Counted from the stretch's first letter, positions 43,485 through 53,070 are shown. The stretch: DNA of 64,000 nucleotides from UBA1479 sp048263775 (GCA_048263775.1 JBLXDU010000001.1:248001-312000), one strand, 5' to 3'. A program made the numbers and translations. Notes: a model not told the origin generated them from the sequence alone.

Positions 43485-44168
43485 ATGTTTCGCGTTTTAT
43501 CTGCCATGCGGCCCTGTGCCATGGTTCTGGCTGTGCTCGCGGTCTGGTTGGCCGTGCCGGGCCCGTCGTCCGCCCAGGTGACCGCCGCCACGGTTCCCCC
43601 CAACGCCCATGGCGACGGCATGGGCCGGGGGTGGGAATGCGACGAGGGTTTCCGCAAGGTCGACGGCGCCTGCGTCGGCGTATCGGTGCCGGAAAACGCC
43701 TTCATGACGAACGTGTCCTATGGCCGGGGTTGGGAATGCCTGCGTGGTTATATGGAAAAGGGCGAAACCTGCGTCGCGGTCGTGATTCCGCCTCACGCCT
43801 TTCTCAGCGCCTATGGTGATACCTGGAACTGCGAGCGGACCTACCGCCGGCAGGGCGAGGGCTGCGTCGAGATCAAGGTGCCGAAGAACGGCTACCTGAC
43901 CAACGCCAGCCACGGCGCCGGGTGGGAGTGTGAACGGGGATACCGCGAGTCCGAGGGTGTGTGCGTCGCCGTCAAGGTTCCGGAAAACGCCTACTTCGTC
44001 GATTCATCTTATGGCGAGGGCTGGAAATGCGAGCGCGGTTATCACCTTGAAAACGGTGCCTGCGCCGTCGTGCAGATGCCGCAAAACGCGCACCTCGACC
44101 GCACCGGAAATGACTGGGAATGCAACCCGCCGCTGATGCGACAGATGAACATCTGCCTGCAGCCCTAA
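43485..44168 (+). CDS. Secreted protein with six two-cysteine repeats
   Basis: A 227-residue exported protein with a signal peptide at about 1-31 (ending SSAQ). The rest is six repeats of about 31-34 residues with the pattern VPxNA...GWECxRGY...CVxV. Each repeat has one Cys after Trp-Glu and one about 11 residues later, so six disulfide-linked knots are likely. The last repeat is shorter and ends CLQP. I do not recognise a named family. It is probably a periplasmic or surface adhesion-like or binding protein. Confidence 0.75.
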   Translation: MFRVLSAMRPCAMVLAVLAVWLAVPGPSSAQVTAATVPPNAHGDGMGRGWECDEGFRKVDGACVGVSVPENAFMTNVSYGRGWECLRGYMEKGETCVAVVIPPHAFLSAYGDTWNCERTYRRQGEGCVEIKVPKNGYLTNASHGAGWECERGYRESEGVCVAVKVPENAYFVDSSYGEGWKCERGYHLENGACAVVQMPQNAHLDRTGNDWECNPPLMRQMNICLQP

Positions 44169-44184
44169 TGGGGCGCGACGCCGT

Positions 44185-44601
44185 TCAGTTTTCCGCCGGG
44201 CATTCCTTCGCTCGATAGGCAATGACCAGATGGTCGCGGCGCAACTGGTTTTCATCGAGCATGCTTTTCGTGCCGTCGTCATTTTCGACCGCGAAGATCG
44301 CCGGCAGGAACAGAACGCCGGCAATGTAACCGGCGAACTGGTTCTTGCCGCGATTGGCCTGAATCTTCTCTTCGAGATAAGAGTCATGCTGTGCAAGGTT
44401 TTCAATCTCGAGATTGATCTGCTTGCAACTCATCTGTTTGACGGCTTGCGGCACAGTCGCCATGGCTTTCGCGATGGCGGCTTCGTCGTTGCCCAGTTCC
44501 GGGGGCAGGGCGGGTGCATTGCGGGCACAGCCCCCGACGGCAATCGCCAGGGCGATCAGACAGACGCTAATTGACGAACTTGATCGCACGGCCTTTTCCA
44601 T
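44185..44601 (-). CDS. Putative lipoprotein
   Basis: A 138-residue protein with a lipoprotein signal peptide (lipobox VGGC at about residues 22-25). Next is an Ala-rich stretch, and later a hydrophobic segment (FAGYIAGVLFLPAIFAV at about 89-105), then a charged C-terminus. It overlaps the end of the upstream lipoprotein gene by 35 bases. Family not recognised; in Gram-negative cells it should be anchored to the outer or inner membrane facing the periplasm. Confidence 0.7.
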   Translation of the reverse strand: MEKAVRSSSSISVCLIALAIAVGGCARNAPALPPELGNDEAAIAKAMATVPQAVKQMSCKQINLEIENLAQHDSYLEEKIQANRGKNQFAGYIAGVLFLPAIFAVENDDGTKSMLDENQLRRDHLVIAYRAKECPAEN

Positions 44602-45004
44602 CCAAGGACCCCCAGCTGAACAGGCCGATCCCCACGGTTCCGTAGCGAACCAGGATCACGGCGTCTGCATTGAGTTTTGCGGCTTCTTCCTTGAGCTTCT
44701 CGGCGACCAGTTCCTTGGTCGGATCGGCGTGGAAGATCGTTGTCTTGTTCACCGTCACTTCAAGGTCCGCAAGGGTTTCATACTTACGGTCAGTGATATC
44801 CTTTTCCGTGAGGATGATGTCAGCCGCCGATTTGGGCGTTTCCACAGACGCAGCAGCGGGGGCGGCGGCCGGCGCGGATGCCGTCTCCATATCCGTGCCC
44901 TTGGTCTTGAGTTCGACGTTGGCGGACGACCAAGTGTTGCACCCGGCCAGAATGGTGCCGCAAAGGGCAACCAGAGCCAATCGTCCGGCGCGATGGTATG
45001 TCAT
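44567..45004 (-). CDS. Putative lipoprotein with YbjQ-like C-terminal segment
   Basis: A 145-residue lipoprotein with lipobox ILAGC at about 18-22. An Ala/Pro linker follows, then a domain with 'AEKLKEEAAKLNADAVILVRYGTVGIGLFSWGSLDGKGRAIKF'. That ending resembles heavy-metal-binding (YbjQ, DUF74) proteins, which form a small beta-sheet oligomer, but the match is loose. It overlaps the next lipoprotein gene. Function unknown. Confidence 0.68.
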   Translation of the reverse strand: MTYHRAGRLALVALCGTILAGCNTWSSANVELKTKGTDMETASAPAAAPAAASVETPKSAADIILTEKDITDRKYETLADLEVTVNKTTIFHADPTKELVAEKLKEEAAKLNADAVILVRYGTVGIGLFSWGSLDGKGRAIKFVN

Positions 45005-45066
45005 GGTTGTTTCCTTCTATTCTGGTACCTGCTGCGCGGCGCAATTCCCGCACGCACGGGCGAAGA

Positions 45067-45564
45067 TCAGATTGCTTCCAGGATTTTCAAACGCTGAGAA
45101 TCGAATTCTTCCTGGGTGATCAGTCCGTCCCGGAGGAGTTGCTCCAGTTTCTGCAGGCGCCCGGGAACATCTTCCTTCGGGGCAATTTCCTTCTTCACCT
45201 TGATCAAGGCGGCGCCACAATCCTTTTGCACCATGGTCTTTTCGATGGCGTCTTCTTCACCCAAGAGGCGGGAATACTCGGCCGCTTGCGGGCCGTCGCC
45301 GCCTTCGAGGAAGAACAGCGTCGGCCAGAACAGGACAAGGCCCAAGCCCATTTGGACGGCATCATTGTCCGCTGTGTTCTTCAACTGCTTGTAGAGTTCG
45401 ACCTTGCGCGAGGAGACCCGCTCAAGCTCGCCGCTTAACTGGGTGCAACCGAGCGGTGCGAACTGCGTCGGTGAGACATAGGCGCGTTGCATGTCGTCGG
45501 GCGACGAAGCGCAGCCGGCAACGAACAGGAGGCTGAGAGCCCCCAGGATGGACGTTCTGTTCAT
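45067..45564 (-). CDS. Putative lipoprotein with C-terminal SHOCT domain
   Basis: A 165-residue lipoprotein (lipobox VAGC at about 15-18). The central part has one hydrophobic stretch (MGLGLVLFWPTLFFL). The last 30 residues form a SHOCT domain (RLQKLEQLLRDGLITQEEFDSQRLKIL), a short helix hairpin often seen at the ends of bacterial membrane and accessory proteins. The ATG at 45564 is preceded by AAGGGGAAA. It is the first of three co-directional lipoprotein genes. Confidence 0.75.
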   Translation of the reverse strand: MNRTSILGALSLLFVAGCASSPDDMQRAYVSPTQFAPLGCTQLSGELERVSSRKVELYKQLKNTADNDAVQMGLGLVLFWPTLFFLEGGDGPQAAEYSRLLGEEDAIEKTMVQKDCGAALIKVKKEIAPKEDVPGRLQKLEQLLRDGLITQEEFDSQRLKILEAI

Positions 45565-45745
45565 GGTGTTTCCCCTTAATTTTCCCCTGAACACGATTGT
45601 ATGAATATTTTCGTGATCAACTTTGACTATAAATTCTACCATAACGCAGACAAGACAAAATGACGGGCCGCGCAGTTATTTTTCGCGGCCCGGTTGAGGT
45701 GATTAAAATCGTTGAATGACGGTATCGGTTGCGAGGCGCCCGGTC

Positions 45746-46447
45746 TTACTCCGCCGCCTGGGCCCCGGTCTTTAATGCCCAGGCGAGCGCTCCCCGGCGT
45801 TCCAGGTTCTCATTGAAAGCCTCGGGAAATTCTGGCGGGACGGAGCCGGTCACCGCGTCCGTCGCGAGCAAGGCATCGACCCAGGCCGCGACCAGCGGGA
45901 AATCGTCCAGCAGCCCCGTCTTCAGGTGTTCCTCGCATAGCATGAAACGCTGGAAGAACGGCGCGTAGGCGGCATCGACCAGGCACATGTCGGGGCCGTT
46001 GAAGAACGGGCCGTCGTTGCCCCGTTCCTTGGCGATGGCGGCTTCCAGACGGCTGACGCGCTGGCGCGCCGTTTCCAGCGCCCCGGCCAGGGCGTCCTTG
46101 GAATCACAATAGGACAGGTTGTTCAGGCCCGGGCCCCAGGCGAAGGTCTGAAGAAAATCGGTCCAGGCCCGGTTCTTGGCCCGCTTGATGGGATCGGCCG
46201 GGTGTAGGCGGGGTTCGAACACTTCGTCCAGGTATTCGGCGATGGCGTTGGATTCGAACAGGACCTCACCGTCGACCTTCAGCACCGGCACCTTGCCGTG
46301 GGGCGAGAGGGCCAGAAACCAATCGGGTTTTTCCCGCAGGTTCACGTAGGTGACGTCGAAATCCACGCCCTTGGCGCGCAGCATGATGACGGCCCGCTGC
46401 ACCCAGGGGCAGGTGACGGCGCTGATCAGGTGGAATGTCTCCGGCAT
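45746..46447 (-). CDS. Glutathione S-transferase family protein
   Basis: A 233-residue protein with an N-terminal thioredoxin-like domain (about 1-80) and a helical C-terminal domain. The glutathione-site motifs are SAVTCPWVQRA near residue 9, with a catalytic-type Cys13, then KVPVL and ESNAIAEYL. The Cys-Pro motif makes it closer to omega/beta-type or stringent-starvation-like GSTs than to classical Tyr/Ser enzymes. Substrate unknown; it probably handles glutathionylated or electrophilic compounds. Confidence 0.88.
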   Translation of the reverse strand: MPETFHLISAVTCPWVQRAVIMLRAKGVDFDVTYVNLREKPDWFLALSPHGKVPVLKVDGEVLFESNAIAEYLDEVFEPRLHPADPIKRAKNRAWTDFLQTFAWGPGLNNLSYCDSKDALAGALETARQRVSRLEAAIAKERGNDGPFFNGPDMCLVDAAYAPFFQRFMLCEEHLKTGLLDDFPLVAAWVDALLATDAVTGSVPPEFPEAFNENLERRGALAWALKTGAQAAE

Positions 46448-46490
46448 GGCGTCGTCTCCCGGCCCTGGTTGCGTGGTTCGTCGGCTATCC

Positions 46491-47381
46491 TCAATCGGTC
46501 TCGGGCGGCAGGCAGCACACCGCCTCGTAGGGATAGCGTTCCTTCAGCGTGCCGAAGTGTTCGAACACGTCCTGGGTCACTGCGTAGGCTTCCTTGGTGA
46601 TCTCGACATGGGGCGTCCAGCAGCCGAGTTTCTGATAGGTCGCGATGCAGTCGGCCAGCACGTCCTCGTCGATCTCGGGGAAATAGGAGCTTTCCGCCTT
46701 GGCGATCTCGATCGCCGGGGTCTCGTTCATGTAGATGCGGGTTTTCTTGTAGGCGCGCATGAAGGCCTTGGCCATGTCCGTCGCCAGCCATTCCGGCGTG
46801 GCGCACAGGCTGGAGAATCCGTTGGGGCCGATCTGCGGGCCGACCTGGGCGACGACATGGCCGATGCCATCCTTTTCCAGCTGCTGCGGGAACGGACCCT
46901 GCTGCTGCACATAGTCGCCAAGGCCGTCGCGGAAGGCCTTGTCGATATCGGCGGCGCCGCCCGGGGTGATCAGGTTGATTTTCGAGAAATCGATGCCCGC
47001 CTTGTGACAGGCGTACATGAACATGGCGCGCGGCTGCCCGCCGCCGAAACAGACAAGGTCGGCCCCTTCGAGCTTTTTCCAGGTGAAATCGGGGTCTGCT
47101 TCGCGCCCGGTGACGAAGAAGCCGTCCATTTCGTTGATCTGGGCGAAATGCTTGACCTTGGGCGTCTCGCCCTTGCCAAGCGTGGTGAAACCCTGAGACA
47201 GCGCCGATTGAACCACATCGGCGGAGCCGTTGAGCAGGGCGTCGATCGCCGACTTGCCCGGCGGTGATACGGACCAGTTCGGCTCAAGGCCCTCGGCCTT
47301 GAGAAAGCCGCCGGACATGGTGGAAATGAGCGGCGAATAGAACGCCGAGAACAGGGTGAACTGGATGTTGATCTTGGTCAT
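46491..47381 (-). CDS. NMT1/THI5-type substrate-binding protein without signal peptide
   Basis: A 296-residue protein that reads like an ABC-transporter substrate-binding protein ('KINIQFTLFSAFYSPLISTMSGGFLKAEGL', 'GSADVVQSALSQGF'). It begins directly with the first beta strand: there is no signal peptide or lipobox, so it should be cytosolic. No permease or ATPase gene is adjacent. It might be a free-standing small-molecule binding protein or enzyme of the THI5 type. It precedes the GST gene in the same direction by about 43 bases. Confidence 0.75.
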   Translation of the reverse strand: MTKINIQFTLFSAFYSPLISTMSGGFLKAEGLEPNWSVSPPGKSAIDALLNGSADVVQSALSQGFTTLGKGETPKVKHFAQINEMDGFFVTGREADPDFTWKKLEGADLVCFGGGQPRAMFMYACHKAGIDFSKINLITPGGAADIDKAFRDGLGDYVQQQGPFPQQLEKDGIGHVVAQVGPQIGPNGFSSLCATPEWLATDMAKAFMRAYKKTRIYMNETPAIEIAKAESSYFPEIDEDVLADCIATYQKLGCWTPHVEITKEAYAVTQDVFEHFGTLKERYPYEAVCCLPPETD

Positions 47382-47483
47382 GGTTTCCCCCTTAGGGACT
47401 GGAATTCGGTTGGTTGGTCTCGTTGGCCAAGCAGCCTAACGGTTCACGCCCGGACGTCAAGGATGGGGGGGTAGAGGCTGCGT

Positions 47484-48980
47484 TCAGGCGGAAACGACGC
47501 GAAGCGGCGGCTGATCGCCGCTGTCCGGATTCAGCGGAAACCGCGCCGTGACCAACGTGCCTTCACCCGGTGTGCTGTCGATGACCAGCGTGCCGCCATG
47601 GGCCTCGGTCAGGGATTTTACGATGGATAGGCCCAGCCCGGTGCCGGTCTGCGACAGATGCGGGTTGGAATGGCTGCGGGTGAAGGGTTCGGTGACGGTT
47701 TTAAGGGCGTTTTTCGGAATGCCGACGCCCGTGTCCTCGACCATGAGTGACAGGGTGTCGCCGGTCTGCGTCACGCTGACGGTGACGTGACCGCTGGGAT
47801 GCGTGAATTTGATGGCGTTGGACAAGAGATTAAGGGTGATCTGCACCACCGCGCGGCGGTCGGCGGTCAGCGTCGGGATGTCCTGCGCGATATTGACCTC
47901 GACGGTGATGGCCTTGTCTTCGGCCATTGTCGCGAAGGTACTTACGCAGTCCTCGATAACGACGCGCAAATTGATCGGCTCCATGACCAGCAACCGCTTG
48001 CCCGCCTCGATGGTCGAGATATCAAGCACATCGTTGACCAGCGCCAGCATCAGTTCACCGGAATCGCGGATGTTGTCGGCATACCCCTTGTACCGCTTGT
48101 CGCCCAGCGGCCCGAAGATCTCGTTGCCGAGAAGCTGGCTGAACCCCAGGATCGCGTTGAGTGGCGTGCGGAATTCGTGGCTCATGGTCGCCAGGAACTG
48201 GGACTTGGCCCGGTTGGCCTCGATGGCGCTTTCCGTTGCCTCGCGCAGGGATCGCTCGGCCGCCTTGCGCGCCGAGATATCCTGAATGAACGAGACATAG
48301 TTGAGAACTTCGCCGTCGTCGCCGCGGATGATCGACGACGACACGCTGCCCCAGACCACATGGCCGTCCCTGTGCAGATAGCGCTTTTCCATGGAGATGA
48401 CCTCGACCTCGCCGTCGGCCAGACGCCGGCGCAGTTCAAGGCTGTGCAGCAGGTCGTCGGGATGGGTCAGTATCTCGTAGGGATTGTCGAGCAGGTCCGC
48501 CTGCGAATACCCGACAAGGTCGCAGAAGGCGTCGTTGACGCGTACGCGGGTCGATCCGTCGGGCGCGTGCAGGACCATGCCCACGGCGGCGTTGTCGAAC
48601 ACGCTGCGCAACACGGCGTCTTTGCGCCGCAATTCATCGACCTCGCGCAGTTCCCGGGGCAGCCAATGGCGGATCAAAAGGACCAGTACCAGGACCCCGG
48701 CGGCGATGTTAACCCCCTTGGGGAACAGCAACAGCGACGGATCGCCAAGGATTTCAGCCCAGCTTTCCGGGAGCATGCCCAATCGTGAATTGTGGTACGC
48801 GCCGAAATAGACGTTTTCGAGCACCGTGCGGAAGGCATCAATCGACAGAATGACCAGCAGCACCGCGATGCCGCCGCCCGCCAGTTTGGACTGACGCAGC
48901 TTGACCACATACAGAACGAGGATGACCAGCCATAAAGCGGTCACCACCCAATAGGAAATTGGTGCGAAATACTCCAGCAT
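47484..48980 (-). CDS. PAS sensor histidine kinase with N-terminal membrane domain
   Basis: A 498-residue kinase. Three hydrophobic helices cover about residues 8-110; a PAS/PAC domain about 120-245 ('VFDNAAVGMVLHAPDGSTRVRVNDAFCDLVGYS', 'SFIQDISARKAAERSL'); HisKA with His268 (TMSHEFRTPLNAILGF); and HATPase_c with NLLSNAIKF, DTGVGIP and GTGLGLSI. No response regulator is adjacent. Its C-terminal half closely parallels the next kinase and the one at 57354, as if the three came from common duplication. Confidence 0.92.
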   Translation of the reverse strand: MLEYFAPISYWVVTALWLVILVLYVVKLRQSKLAGGGIAVLLVILSIDAFRTVLENVYFGAYHNSRLGMLPESWAEILGDPSLLLFPKGVNIAAGVLVLVLLIRHWLPRELREVDELRRKDAVLRSVFDNAAVGMVLHAPDGSTRVRVNDAFCDLVGYSQADLLDNPYEILTHPDDLLHSLELRRRLADGEVEVISMEKRYLHRDGHVVWGSVSSSIIRGDDGEVLNYVSFIQDISARKAAERSLREATESAIEANRAKSQFLATMSHEFRTPLNAILGFSQLLGNEIFGPLGDKRYKGYADNIRDSGELMLALVNDVLDISTIEAGKRLLVMEPINLRVVIEDCVSTFATMAEDKAITVEVNIAQDIPTLTADRRAVVQITLNLLSNAIKFTHPSGHVTVSVTQTGDTLSLMVEDTGVGIPKNALKTVTEPFTRSHSNPHLSQTGTGLGLSIVKSLTEAHGGTLVIDSTPGEGTLVTARFPLNPDSGDQPPLRVVSA

Positions 48981-49083
48981 CAGGTGGTCCGGCTTGATTC
49001 TCCCCTAGACGAAGACTCCCACATTTGTCGCCAGGGTTGCAACCTTTGCGGCTGACTCGCGAATTTCAAGGATGATTGCGGGA

Positions 49084-50457
49084 TCATGCGCGGACCGCGC
49101 GGTCGGCCGGAAAACGGGCGGTCACGGTCGTGCCCTCGCCCGGCGCGCTGATCAGGGTCAGGCTGCCGCCGTGCAGTTCGACCAGTTGTTTGGAGACGGA
49201 CAGGCCCAGGCCAGTGCCGATATGGCTGCGGTCCGACGATGTGCCGGCCTGCCCGAACGGTTCCAGAACCAGGGGGATGTCCTCGGTCGCAATGCCGATG
49301 CCCGTATCGGCGAAACTGATGGCGATACGGCCGTCATCCTCGACCCTTGCGGCGACATCGACCCGTCCGCCCGGAATATTGAATTTCACGGCGTTCGACA
49401 ACAGGTTCAGGACCACCTGCATGACATAGCGGGTGTCGGCGAACAGCCTCGGGGTTCCGGCTTCGCAGGTGCAGGTCAGGGTCAAGGTCTTGGCTTCGGC
49501 CTCGGTCTTGAGCATGTGGCAGGCCTGTTCGAGGGTTTCCGGCAGGTCGATCTCGCTTTCATTCAGAGTGACCTGGCCGGCTTCGATCTTGGACAAGTCC
49601 AGCAGATCATTGATGAGCTGCAGCAGATGTTCGGCCGAGCGCTGAATGTCGCGGGCATATTCCAGATGCTTGTCCGCAGAAAGCCCGAAATCCTTACCCA
49701 ACGACATGACTTGCGAAAACCCGATGATGGAATTCAGCGGCGTACGCAATTCGTGACTCATGTTGGCGAGGAATTCCGACTTCGCGCGGTTGGCTCGCTC
49801 GGCGTCCATCAGGGCATCGTTGATGCGCCGTTCCGTCGCCTTCTGCTCCGTGATGTCCGTGGAAAAAGTGCCGATGCCGACGATTGCGCCGTCTTCGCCG
49901 ATGACCGGAAACTTGGTGCAGAGATGAACATGGTCGCCGTCCTCATGGGGGATGACATGTTCTTCGCTCACCTCGTGCCGTGTTTCCACAGCCCGGCATT
50001 CCTGGTCCCGGAATATCTTGGCTAGGTCTTTCGGGAACACGTTGCTGGCATCCAGGCCTTCGGCCTTGGCGGGGTCGAGGCCAAACTGGGTCGTATATTG
50101 TTTGTTCATCAGAAGATAGCGCCCGTCCGCGTGCTTGAGCGCGACCAGCGCCGGGGCATGGTCGATGAAGGCGCGCAAGGTGCCTTCGCTGCGGCGGTAG
50201 GCTTCTTCGGCCGTCTGTTGCTTTTTAAGGATCCTGCTGATGATCCCGGCCGGCACGAACATGGCGACGGCGGCGAAGACAGTGGCCGTCAGGACATGTT
50301 CCCAGCGGTCGATGCGTTCCGGATGCGGCGATCCATGGGCGAAGGTCTCGGCGGCATCACCCGCAACCGTGAACTCCCATAGGCATGCGAGCCCGAACAC
50401 GGCGGCCAGGGTTGCTCCGTACAACGCGAACAGTTGGCGGTTGTTCAACAGCGCCAT
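49084..50457 (-). CDS. PAS sensor histidine kinase
   Basis: A 457-residue kinase with two helices near the N-terminus (about 10-30 and 52-72) that frame a short periplasmic loop. A PAS domain spans about 85-210 ('FIDHAPALVALKHADGRYLLMNKQYTTQFG', 'TFSTDITEQKATERR'), then HisKA with His235 (NMSHELRTPLNSIIGF) and HATPase_c with NLLSNAVKF, DTGIGIA and GTGLGLSV. It is an orphan kinase next to another orphan kinase. Confidence 0.92.
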   Translation of the reverse strand: MALLNNRQLFALYGATLAAVFGLACLWEFTVAGDAAETFAHGSPHPERIDRWEHVLTATVFAAVAMFVPAGIISRILKKQQTAEEAYRRSEGTLRAFIDHAPALVALKHADGRYLLMNKQYTTQFGLDPAKAEGLDASNVFPKDLAKIFRDQECRAVETRHEVSEEHVIPHEDGDHVHLCTKFPVIGEDGAIVGIGTFSTDITEQKATERRINDALMDAERANRAKSEFLANMSHELRTPLNSIIGFSQVMSLGKDFGLSADKHLEYARDIQRSAEHLLQLINDLLDLSKIEAGQVTLNESEIDLPETLEQACHMLKTEAEAKTLTLTCTCEAGTPRLFADTRYVMQVVLNLLSNAVKFNIPGGRVDVAARVEDDGRIAISFADTGIGIATEDIPLVLEPFGQAGTSSDRSHIGTGLGLSVSKQLVELHGGSLTLISAPGEGTTVTARFPADRAVRA

Positions 50458-50570
50458 CCTTCAAGAGCGCCCGCGTTCTTCTGCGCGGGTCGGCGGCCCG
50501 TTCCGAGCCAGTTATTAATCGCATATACCGGGATCCGGTTTGGGTCCAGCATATCCACATGTTCGGGAGG

Positions 50571-51449
50571 TTACCCGCGATTTTCTTCCCCCAACGCAAG
50601 ACCCGCGACAAAGGCTTCGGCGGCGGCCAGGCCGGCCCGGTCGATGCCGGTGGCGAAACCGGCGCGGTCCAGGTAATCGACCACGCGGCCCGTCGCCACG
50701 TTGCCTTTGGCCCCCGGCGCGTAGGGACAGCCGCCCAGCCCGCCGACGGAGGAATCGAAGGTCCTGAGGCCCTTTTCCAGGCTGACCGCGATGTTGTCGA
50801 GCGCGCGGCCGCCGGTGTCGTGGAAATGGCCGCCAAGGTTGGCGGCTTCGGATATGTTCAGAACCGCGTCCAGCATGGCGGCGACGGCGTCGGGTGCGGC
50901 CTTGCCGATGCTGTCGCCGAGGGAGACCTCATAACAGCCAAGGGCGAACAACGCCTCGGTCACGCGGGCGGCGGCCTCCGGCGGCACGGCGCCGGAATAG
51001 GGGCAGTCGGTGACGCAGGACACGTACCCCCGCACGGGAATGCCGTCGGCCTTGGCCGCCTCGACCACGGGGCGAAATCGTTCCAGACTTTCGTCAATCG
51101 AACAGTTGATGTTTTTCTGGCTGAAGGCTTCGGACGCGGCGGCGAATACGGCGACCTCGTCGACCAGGGCGGCCTTGGCCCCTTCATAACCCTTCATGTT
51201 GGGGGTCAGGGCGGCATAGGTCACGCCGGGCTTGCGGGTGATCGCGGCCATGACTTCGGCGGCGTCGGCCATCTGCGGCACCCACTTGGGGGAGACGAAG
51301 CTGGTCGCCTCGATCTTCTTGAATCCAGCCGCGGCCAAAAGGTCGATCAGGCGCACCTTGTCGGCGGCCGGGATCAGGCGTTTTTCGTTCTGCAGGCCGT
51401 CGCGGGGCCCGACTTCATATATGGTGACGGCATCGGCCATGGCGCTCAA
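50571..51449 (-). CDS. hmgL: Hydroxymethylglutaryl-CoA lyase
   Basis: A 292-residue TIM-barrel lyase that splits HMG-CoA to acetyl-CoA and acetoacetate, the last step of leucine degradation. It shows VGPRDGLQNE near the N-terminus, HFHDTGG for metal binding and the catalytic-cysteine loop GLGGCPYAPGAKGNVAT. It follows mccB by 10 bases in one operon. The length matches bacterial MvaB/HmgL. Confidence 0.95.
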   Translation of the reverse strand: MSAMADAVTIYEVGPRDGLQNEKRLIPAADKVRLIDLLAAAGFKKIEATSFVSPKWVPQMADAAEVMAAITRKPGVTYAALTPNMKGYEGAKAALVDEVAVFAAASEAFSQKNINCSIDESLERFRPVVEAAKADGIPVRGYVSCVTDCPYSGAVPPEAAARVTEALFALGCYEVSLGDSIGKAAPDAVAAMLDAVLNISEAANLGGHFHDTGGRALDNIAVSLEKGLRTFDSSVGGLGGCPYAPGAKGNVATGRVVDYLDRAGFATGIDRAGLAAAEAFVAGLALGEENRG

Positions 51450-51459
51450 TCCCTCGGGC

Positions 51460-53070
51460 TTACATCCGGAAGATGCCGAAGCCGCCCTGCGGCGTTGGGC
51501 GATTGAGGGCGATTTTCAGGGAATGGGCCAGCACCCGCCGGGTTTCCGCCGGGGTGATGATGCCGTCGTCCCACAGCCGTGCGCTGGCGTAAAGCGGGTC
51601 GGCCTGTTCGTTGAACTGGGCGATGATGGGGGCCTTGAATTCCTTCTCGTCCTCTGCCGACCATTCGCCGCCGTCGCGCTCGATGCCGTCGCGCTTGACC
51701 GTTGCCAGAACGCCCGCCGCCTGTTCGCCGCCCATCACGGCGATGCGCGAATTGGGCCAGGTCCACAGGAAACGGGGCGAATAGGCGCGCCCGCACATGC
51801 CGTAATTGCCGCCGCCGTAGGATGCGCCGATGAACAGCGTCACCTTGGGCACGCGGGCCGTGGCCACGGCGGTCACCATCTTGGCGCCGTCCTTGGTGAT
51901 GCCCTCGGCCTCGAACTGGCGGCCGACGATAAAGCCCGAGATGTTCTGCAGGAACACCAGCGGAATGCCCCGCTGGTCGCAGAGCTCGATGAAATGGGTC
52001 GCCTTCAGGGCCGAGGCGGAAAACAAAATGCCGTTATTAGCGACGATGCCCACGGGCACGCCGTCGATATGCGCGAAGGCGCAGACCACGGTTTCGCCGT
52101 ACAGGCGCTTGAACTCGTCGAACCGTGATCCGTCGACGATGCGGGCGATGACCTCGCGCACGTTGTAGGGCAGGCGCGGGTCGGCCGGGATGATGCCGTT
52201 GATTTCCTCGGGGTCGTAGGCCGGGTCTTCCGGTGCCGCCAGGGTCACGCCGTGGGTGGCGGGGGCGCGGTTCAGGTGCGACACGGCGGCGCGCGCGATC
52301 TCCAACGCATGGCCGTCGTTTTCGGCGTAATGGTCGGCGACGCCCGACTTTCGGCAATGAACATCGGCGCCGCCCAGGTCTTCCGCCGTCACTTCCTCGC
52401 CCGTGGCGGCCTTCACCAACGGCGGGCCGCCCAGGAAGATCGTGCCCTGGCCCTTGACGATGACGCTTTCGTCGCACATGGCGGGCACATAGGCGCCGCC
52501 CGCCGTGCAGGAGCCCATGACCACGGCGATCTGCGGGATGTTGGCCGCCGACATGTTGGCCTGATTGAAGAAGATGCGCCCGAAATGGTCGCGGTCGGGA
52601 AACACCTGGTCCTGATTGGGCAGGTTGGCGCCGCCGGAATCCACCAAATAGACGCAGGGCAGGCCGTTCTCCATGGCGATTTCCTGGGCCCGCAGGTGCT
52701 TCTTCACGGTCACCGGGTAATAGGTGCCCCCCTTCACCGTGGCGTCGTTGCAAACGACCATGCAGTCGGTGCCCGACACGCGGCCGATCCCGGCAATCAT
52801 GCCGGCCCCCGGCACCCCGCCGTCGTACATGTTCCAGGCCGCAAGCTGGCCGACCTCCAGGAACGAGGATCCCGGGTCGAGCAGGCCCTTCACCCGGTCG
52901 CGGGGCAGCAACTTGCCACGGGCCAGATGGCGATCACGGGCCTGGTCGCTGCCGCCTTTTTCCACGGTGGCGCGGGTGTCTTCCAGCGCGCGGACCAGAC
53001 CGTCCATGCGTTCCTTGTTCTTCTTGAACGCCGGGGTGCCGGTGGCGACCTGGGATTCGAACTTGGGCAT
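51460..53070 (-). CDS. mccB: Methylcrotonoyl-CoA carboxylase, carboxyltransferase (beta) subunit
   Basis: A 536-residue biotin-dependent carboxyltransferase that adds CO2 to 3-methylcrotonyl-CoA in leucine catabolism. Diagnostic stretches include 'RDRVKGLLDPGSSFLEVGQLA', 'VVMGSCTAGGAYVPAM', 'IFLGGPPLVKAATGEEV' and the C-terminal 'GASYGGGNYGMCGRAY'. Its ATG overlaps the ivd stop (TAATG). The alpha subunit (biotin carboxylase plus biotin carrier) is not encoded next to it. Confidence 0.95.
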   Translation of the reverse strand: MPKFESQVATGTPAFKKNKERMDGLVRALEDTRATVEKGGSDQARDRHLARGKLLPRDRVKGLLDPGSSFLEVGQLAAWNMYDGGVPGAGMIAGIGRVSGTDCMVVCNDATVKGGTYYPVTVKKHLRAQEIAMENGLPCVYLVDSGGANLPNQDQVFPDRDHFGRIFFNQANMSAANIPQIAVVMGSCTAGGAYVPAMCDESVIVKGQGTIFLGGPPLVKAATGEEVTAEDLGGADVHCRKSGVADHYAENDGHALEIARAAVSHLNRAPATHGVTLAAPEDPAYDPEEINGIIPADPRLPYNVREVIARIVDGSRFDEFKRLYGETVVCAFAHIDGVPVGIVANNGILFSASALKATHFIELCDQRGIPLVFLQNISGFIVGRQFEAEGITKDGAKMVTAVATARVPKVTLFIGASYGGGNYGMCGRAYSPRFLWTWPNSRIAVMGGEQAAGVLATVKRDGIERDGGEWSAEDEKEFKAPIIAQFNEQADPLYASARLWDDGIITPAETRRVLAHSLKIALNRPTPQGGFGIFRM

